Source: Blautia sp. (lineage in GTDB: Bacteria; Bacillota; Clostridia; Lachnospirales; Lachnospiraceae). From it: a stretch of 64,000 bases of DNA. This document shows positions 60,033 through 64,000 of the stretch, piece by piece. The notes below the pieces were generated by a model. That model was not told where the DNA came from. It did not search any database and saw only the letters and a list, made by a program, of their open reading frames with translations. The translations under genes and the position numbers were made by a program. Every line of letters starts with the position of its first letter. Position 1 is the first letter of the stretch. The stretch is taken from positions 1-64,000 of the forward strand of contig JAPFCU010000023.1 of the NCBI GenBank assembly GCA_026169535.1, written 5' to 3'.

Positions 60033-62063
60033 TTGGACGAATTGCTGATGGAACGTTTTGTACTTGCAAAGGACAGAATTGCAGAAATTTGTACAGAACA
60101 TGAGATAAAAGCACCTTTTGATGAGTTTTTCAGAACTGCTGCGAATTTTTTGAAAAAAACAGGGGAAATTCTGGAAAGACAGGAGACAGAATTCACACTG
60201 GAGGAATTGAAGGAAGAGAATCAGTTTCTTTACAGAGAACTGTTTCCGGAAAGCTATCTTTATTCTTATGGCAATCCTGCCTACGCAGAGAAATGTCTTG
60301 GAGAATATGGAAAGGCAATGAGTTTTCTGTATGCAGAGCTAAGAGGTTCTATTGTTTATGCCTATGAAAAAAAATGGTGGGATTATACCGTTGCTGCCGA
60401 ACTTTTTCTGGAAGTACATTCCGCATTTTCTGAAGAGGAGCTTCCATCTGTTAAAACAACAGAGGACATTCTTCGTTCCTATGTTAATGATTATTGTCAG
60501 GATATGATGGAACAGAGGATTGCAGAAGGCGTGGATCCCTCTCTTGATTTTGCGGTAAGGATCATTATGGATTCAGATCTTACGGATCTTCGATATCTTT
60601 ATAAATATGGAGAATATGTATCAGAAAATGAGACGGGTGTTGCGGAATTCCTGAACAGTCTTACCCAGGAACAGATTGATGATATGGCCCGTACTTATAC
60701 AGAAGGATACAGAATTGGATTTATTAATACCAGAAAGGATATTGCAAAGAAAAAAACTGTGAATATCCGATATAACCTGGGATTTGAACGGATGGTCCGC
60801 GCAGCAATTCTGCAGTTCAGGGAAATGGGGCTGGAGCCAGTGATCTATCGTCATGCATCTCATATTGTAAATAAACGTGGAAGTGCCCGTGTAGGATTTA
60901 CAGGCGGGGTGGCAAATCCTCAGTATGAATATGATCATCGACAGGACAGCGCGCTTTTTCTTGACAGCGATTTTGTAAAGAGAAAACTTCGTTCTATGCA
61001 GACGGCTTATGAGAAGTACAAAGACCTGGCGGGAGTTCATGGGGGACCGGCAGTGATCGAGACTTTTGGAGAGGAACCTTTTTCTCCCATAGTCAGGTCA
61101 GAGGCTTACTCTTTAAGCGATGCCCAGCAGAAACTTCAGGTAGAACTGGATAATGAGTCCGGACAGATCGTCAATCGCTATATCAAGGGCGAGGAAAGAA
61201 GTTTTACTATCATTGCCTATCCGGTGCCGGAAATCGGTGAAAAATTCCCGGAGATTTTTGGAGAGATTGTAAAGATAAATACGCTGGATTATAAGCTTTA
61301 TCAGGAAATCCAGCAGACGATCATCGATGCATTGGATACCTGTGAGTGGGTGGAAATCAAGGGAAAAGACGGCAATGAAACGGATCTTATCATCCATCTG
61401 CATACGCTTGAGGATCCGGAAAAGCAGACCAATTTTGAAAATTGTGTGGCAGATGTGAATATTCCGGTAGGAGAGGTCTTTACGTCTCCGGTTCTTGCCG
61501 GAACAGGAGGTATTCTCCATGTGAAAAAGGTGTATCTGAATGGTCTTCAGTTCAAAGATCTGAAGCTGGTGTTTGACTGCGGGCAGGTGATTGATTACTC
61601 CTGTAGTAATTTTGAAAGCGAAGAAGAAAACCGCGCGTATATTGAGGATAATATCCTTCATCATCATGTAAAGCTTCCAATGGGAGAGTTTGCAATCGGA
61701 ACCAACACCACTGCTTATGTGGCTGCGGAGAAATATGGCATTGCAGATAAGCTTCCGATTCTTATTGCGGAAAAAATGGGACCACATTTTGCAGTGGGCG
61801 ATACCTGCTACAGCTGGGCGGAGGATACGGCGGTTTATAACCCTGACGGAAAAGAAATCATTGCCCGGGATAATGAGATCTCCAGTCTGAGAAAAGAAGA
61901 TCTCAGCCTTGCCTATTATGGATGCCATACGGATATTACGATCCCTTACGATGAGTTGGGGAGTATATGTGTGATCGATGATGACGGGGAAAGTCATTCG
62001 ATTATAGAAAAGGGACGTTTTGTGCTTCCGGGCACTGAAGAATTGAATAAGCCCTTTTCCTGA
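60033..62063 (+). CDS. M29-type aminopeptidase with long N-terminal region
   Basis: A protein of 676 residues. The C-terminal 300 residues are an M29 (aminopeptidase T/PepS) catalytic domain. The metal ligands can be placed: E481 (GEVFTSP), E552 (GEFAIGTNT), H585 (GPHFAVG), and H632/D634 (CHTDI). The first 250 residues form a helical region not seen in the usual 410-residue enzymes. It would release N-terminal residues from peptides in the cytosol. The start is TTG 60033, eight bases after AAAGGAG; ATG 60048 is an alternative. No signal peptide. Confidence 0.85.
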   Translation: MDELLMERFVLAKDRIAEICTEHEIKAPFDEFFRTAANFLKKTGEILERQETEFTLEELKEENQFLYRELFPESYLYSYGNPAYAEKCLGEYGKAMSFLYAELRGSIVYAYEKKWWDYTVAAELFLEVHSAFSEEELPSVKTTEDILRSYVNDYCQDMMEQRIAEGVDPSLDFAVRIIMDSDLTDLRYLYKYGEYVSENETGVAEFLNSLTQEQIDDMARTYTEGYRIGFINTRKDIAKKKTVNIRYNLGFERMVRAAILQFREMGLEPVIYRHASHIVNKRGSARVGFTGGVANPQYEYDHRQDSALFLDSDFVKRKLRSMQTAYEKYKDLAGVHGGPAVIETFGEEPFSPIVRSEAYSLSDAQQKLQVELDNESGQIVNRYIKGEERSFTIIAYPVPEIGEKFPEIFGEIVKINTLDYKLYQEIQQTIIDALDTCEWVEIKGKDGNETDLIIHLHTLEDPEKQTNFENCVADVNIPVGEVFTSPVLAGTGGILHVKKVYLNGLQFKDLKLVFDCGQVIDYSCSNFESEEENRAYIEDNILHHHVKLPMGEFAIGTNTTAYVAAEKYGIADKLPILIAEKMGPHFAVGDTCYSWAEDTAVYNPDGKEIIARDNEISSLRKEDLSLAYYGCHTDITIPYDELGSICVIDDDGESHSIIEKGRFVLPGTEELNKPFS

Positions 62064-62111
62064 AATACAAAAACAGTTTGTACGCCAAAATATTTCTTTG
62101 CGGGAAACATG

Positions 62112-62140
62112 TTGACACAAAAATAGAATCTTAGTAGAAT
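62112..62140 (+). promoter_or_regulatory. Promoter of the purE-purM-purN genes
   Basis: TTGACA (62112-62117), 17 bases and TAGAAT (62135-62140). Start falls about 30 bases before the purE start codon, leaving no room for a purine riboswitch. Confidence 0.75.
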
Positions 62141-62174
62141 CAACCTGGGACAGAACGAAAAAGGAGGCCTACCA

Positions 62175-62675
62175 ATGAAAAAAGTTGGAATTGTAATGGG
62201 AAGCGATTCAGATATGCCGGTTATGAGCAAGGCTGCGGCTATTCTTGACAAGCTTGGAGTAGAGTATGAAATGAAGATCATTTCTGCGCACAGAGAACCG
62301 GATGTATTTTTTGATTATGCAAAAAGCGCAGAAGAAAGAGGATTTAAAGTGATCATTGCAGGTGCCGGAATGGCAGCACATCTGCCTGGAATGTGTGCGG
62401 CAATCTTTCCGATGCCGGTAATCGGTATTCCAATGCACACCACATCTTTAGGTGGACGAGATTCTCTTTATTCCATCGTACAGATGCCATCAGGAATTCC
62501 GGTTGCAACAGTTGCTATTAACGGCGGAGCAAATGCAGGACTTCTTGCTGCGAAGATCCTGGCTACGTCAGATCCAGAGCTTCTTGAAAAACTGAAAGAA
62601 TACAGCCAGGAACTGAAAGAACAGGTAGAAGCGAAAGATGCAAGACTGCAGGAAGTAGGCTATCAGAATTATTAA
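62175..62675 (+). CDS. purE: N5-carboxyaminoimidazole ribonucleotide mutase
   Basis: PurE class I of 166 residues. It begins VGIVMGSDSDMPVMSKAA with the phosphate-binding loop, then SAHREPDVFFDYAK near residue 41 (the histidine of the active site), AGAGMAAHLPGMCAA near 67, and GRDSLYSIVQMPSGIPVATVAINGGANAGLLAAKIL near 95. It moves the carboxylate of N5-CAIR to give CAIR, the substrate for PurC (encoded at 13.5 kb). AAGGAGG precedes the start by seven bases. purM follows 55 bases later. Confidence 0.97.
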   Translation: MKKVGIVMGSDSDMPVMSKAAAILDKLGVEYEMKIISAHREPDVFFDYAKSAEERGFKVIIAGAGMAAHLPGMCAAIFPMPVIGIPMHTTSLGGRDSLYSIVQMPSGIPVATVAINGGANAGLLAAKILATSDPELLEKLKEYSQELKEQVEAKDARLQEVGYQNY

Positions 62676-62730
62676 AAAATGGCAAAAATAAAAAATAACC
62701 ATTATCATAAATAAATACTGGGAGGATATT

Positions 62731-63756
62731 ATGGATTACAAGAACGCAGGTGTGGATATAGAGGCAGGATATAAGTCAGTTGAGCTTATGAAAAAGCATA
62801 TCGCAAAGACTATGAGACCGGAGGTCCTTGGCGGGATCGGAGGATTTTCTGGCGCTTTTTCCCTGGATAGCTTTAAGGGGATGGAAGAGCCGACTCTTGT
62901 TTCAGGTACTGATGGATGCGGAACAAAGGTGAAGCTTGCCATGGTGATGGACAAACATGATACCATTGGTATTGATGCAGTTGCCATGTGTGTGAATGAT
63001 ATTGCATGTGCAGGGGCAGAGCCTCTGTTTTTCCTGGACTATATTGCGTGCGGCAAAAACTATCCGGAAAAGATTGCAGAGATCGTAGCTGGAGTAGCAG
63101 AGGGATGTGTTCAGTCCGGTGCTGCCCTGATCGGTGGAGAAACAGCAGAGCATCCAGGCCTTATGCAGGAGGATGAGTATGATCTTGCTGGTTTTGCAGT
63201 GGGTATCATCGATAAAAAAGATCTTCTTACAGGAGAAGAACTGGAAGCGGGAGATGTGCTGATCGGTATGGCTTCCACTGGTGTGCACAGCAATGGTTTC
63301 TCTCTTGTACGTAAAGTGTTTGATATGACCAGAGAGTCTCTGGATACTTATTATGATGAACTGGGCACTACTCTGGGAGAGGCGCTTCTTGCACCGACCA
63401 GAATCTATGTTAAGGCACTTAAGAGTATTAAAGAAGCCGGTGTCCGCATTCACGCATGCAGCCATATTACAGGCGGCGGTTTTTATGAAAATATTCCTCG
63501 TATGCTGAAAGAGGGAACAAGAGCGGTAGTTGAAAAGGACAGCTATCCGGTACTGCCAATCTTTAAACTCCTTGCAGAAAAAGGCAATGTTGAAGAGCAG
63601 ATGATGTATAATACTTATAATATGGGACTGGGAATGATTCTTGCAGTTTGTCCTGCTGATGTGGATAAGACAATGGAGGCAATTCGTGCAGCAGGAGATA
63701 CCCCTTATGTGGTAGGTCGTATTGAAGCTGGTGAAAAGGGTGTAGATTTATGCTAA
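62731..63756 (+). CDS. purM: Phosphoribosylformylglycinamidine cyclo-ligase
   Basis: AIR synthetase of 341 residues. Family parts are YKNAGVDIEAGYKSVELMK at the start, LVSGTDGCGTKVKLAM near 56, DAVAMCVNDIACAGAEPLFFLDYIA near 80 and GGETAEHPGLM near 135, with metal- and ATP-binding residues. HITGGGFYENIPRML near 245 completes the fold. It closes the imidazole ring of purines. purN begins inside its last seven bases, so the two are coupled. Confidence 0.97.
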   Translation: MDYKNAGVDIEAGYKSVELMKKHIAKTMRPEVLGGIGGFSGAFSLDSFKGMEEPTLVSGTDGCGTKVKLAMVMDKHDTIGIDAVAMCVNDIACAGAEPLFFLDYIACGKNYPEKIAEIVAGVAEGCVQSGAALIGGETAEHPGLMQEDEYDLAGFAVGIIDKKDLLTGEELEAGDVLIGMASTGVHSNGFSLVRKVFDMTRESLDTYYDELGTTLGEALLAPTRIYVKALKSIKEAGVRIHACSHITGGGFYENIPRMLKEGTRAVVEKDSYPVLPIFKLLAEKGNVEEQMMYNTYNMGLGMILAVCPADVDKTMEAIRAAGDTPYVVGRIEAGEKGVDLC

Positions 63757-64000
63757 AACTGGGAGTTCTTGTATCAGGAGGCGGAACGAATCTTCAGGCT
63801 ATACTGGATGCAGTGAAAAGCGGACGTATAACAAATGCCGAGGTGAGCCTGGTAATCAGCAATAACGCTGGAGCATATGCGCTTGAGAGAGCGCATATGC
63901 ATGGAATTCCGGCCATGTGTATTTCTCCGAAATCCTATGAAAGTCGTGACGAGTTTCATAAAGCTCTTCTTTTTGAGCTTCAGAGACATCAGATAGATCT
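63750..64000 (+). CDS. purN: Phosphoribosylglycinamide formyltransferase (start only)
   Basis: The first 83 codons of PurN are present and the frame runs to the window edge. The start LKLGVLVSGGGTNLQAILDAVKSG carries the phosphate-binding loop VLVSGGGTNLQAI, and VSLVISNNAGAYALERAHMHGIP follows, as in the family. It adds formyl to GAR using 10-formyl-THF. ATG 63750 overlaps the purM stop by seven bases. The purine unit is therefore purE-purM-purN in this region, with any later genes outside the window. Confidence 0.94.
   Translation, partial: MLKLGVLVSGGGTNLQAILDAVKSGRITNAEVSLVISNNAGAYALERAHMHGIPAMCISPKSYESRDEFHKALLFELQRHQID

Noticed and set aside
61113-62120. 335-codon minus-strand frame opposite the M29 gene
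   Set aside because: No domain, no ribosome site, and the + strand metal ligands are intact.
62064-62174. Purine riboswitch before purE
   Set aside because: The promoter start is only about 30 bases from the start codon, leaving no room for an aptamer.
1-64000. CRISPR array, insertion sequence, prophage or rRNA operon
   Set aside because: No regular repeat-spacer pattern, transposase or integrase motif, or rRNA sequence was seen.

Overview
The window reads as a stretch of ordinary chromosome from an anaerobic, spore-lineage Clostridia bacterium, most like family Lachnospiraceae (Blautia-type gut bacteria); the genus is an inference. The case rests on moderate, low-40s GC judged by eye, strong AGGAGG-type ribosome sites, the ispF-cysS-mrnC-rlmB-sigH gene order, a GGGtGRT-family protein, a Spo0A DNA-binding domain, T-box and glycine riboswitches, and a CIRCE heat-shock operator. 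I see no insertion sequence, prophage, CRISPR array or rRNA. One tRNA gene (Thr, anticodon GGT) is present. Most genes are on the + strand.

Layout. 1-7 kb: the tail of an unidentified gene, GGGtGRT protein, a TetR regulator diverging from an MMPL/RND exporter plus an exported LxxG-repeat protein, with three operator copies between them. 7-14.4 kb: MATE exporter, T-box-controlled BASS transporter, glycine-riboswitch-controlled alanine/glycine:cation symporter, AlkD-like repair protein, rRNA/tRNA methyltransferase, and purC on the minus strand. 14.5-21 kb: flavodoxin/ferredoxin protein, TraX-like protein, MerR-TipAS regulator with a MerR-type promoter, aldose epimerase, winged-helix regulator with MFS exporter, and an exported FnIII protein. 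21-28.6 kb: larB-larC (nickel-pincer cofactor), patatin lipase, trmO, aspartate kinase, and a radical-SAM/DNA-repair pair behind SOS-like sites. 28.7-33.4 kb: HPr-like protein without the phospho-histidine, a nuclease-helicase fusion, an exported class-A-type serine hydrolase, and RidA.

33.5-38.9 kb is a translation/isoprenoid/sporulation block: glycerol-1-phosphate dehydrogenase, ispF, cysS, mrnC, rlmB, sigH and a small membrane protein. glnS and tRNA-Thr follow on the minus strand. 41-45.2 kb: Maf, two HAD phosphatases, a small unknown protein and a two-gene SUF Fe-S assembly pair. 45.4-53.3 kb: a large surface protein, CIRCE-htpG, a stand-alone Spo0A output domain, a DUF5721-like protein, DegV, a small membrane protein and a cold-shock protein.

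53.6-58.5 kb is the pyrimidine cluster pyrF-pyrK-pyrD, (MATE), pyrE. It is followed by small membrane proteins, a VanZ protein, an HD hydrolase and an M29-type aminopeptidase. From 62.1 kb a consensus promoter drives purE-purM-purN, and purN runs off the window. Together with purC at 13.5 kb this makes nucleotide synthesis a main theme. No wholly unknown multi-gene system is evident. The items most worth following are the orphan Spo0A output domain, the T-box-linked BASS transporter, the SOS-like radical-SAM repair pair, the terminator placed directly before larB, the His-less HPr, the nuclease-helicase fusion, and the exported beta-lactamase-fold protein.
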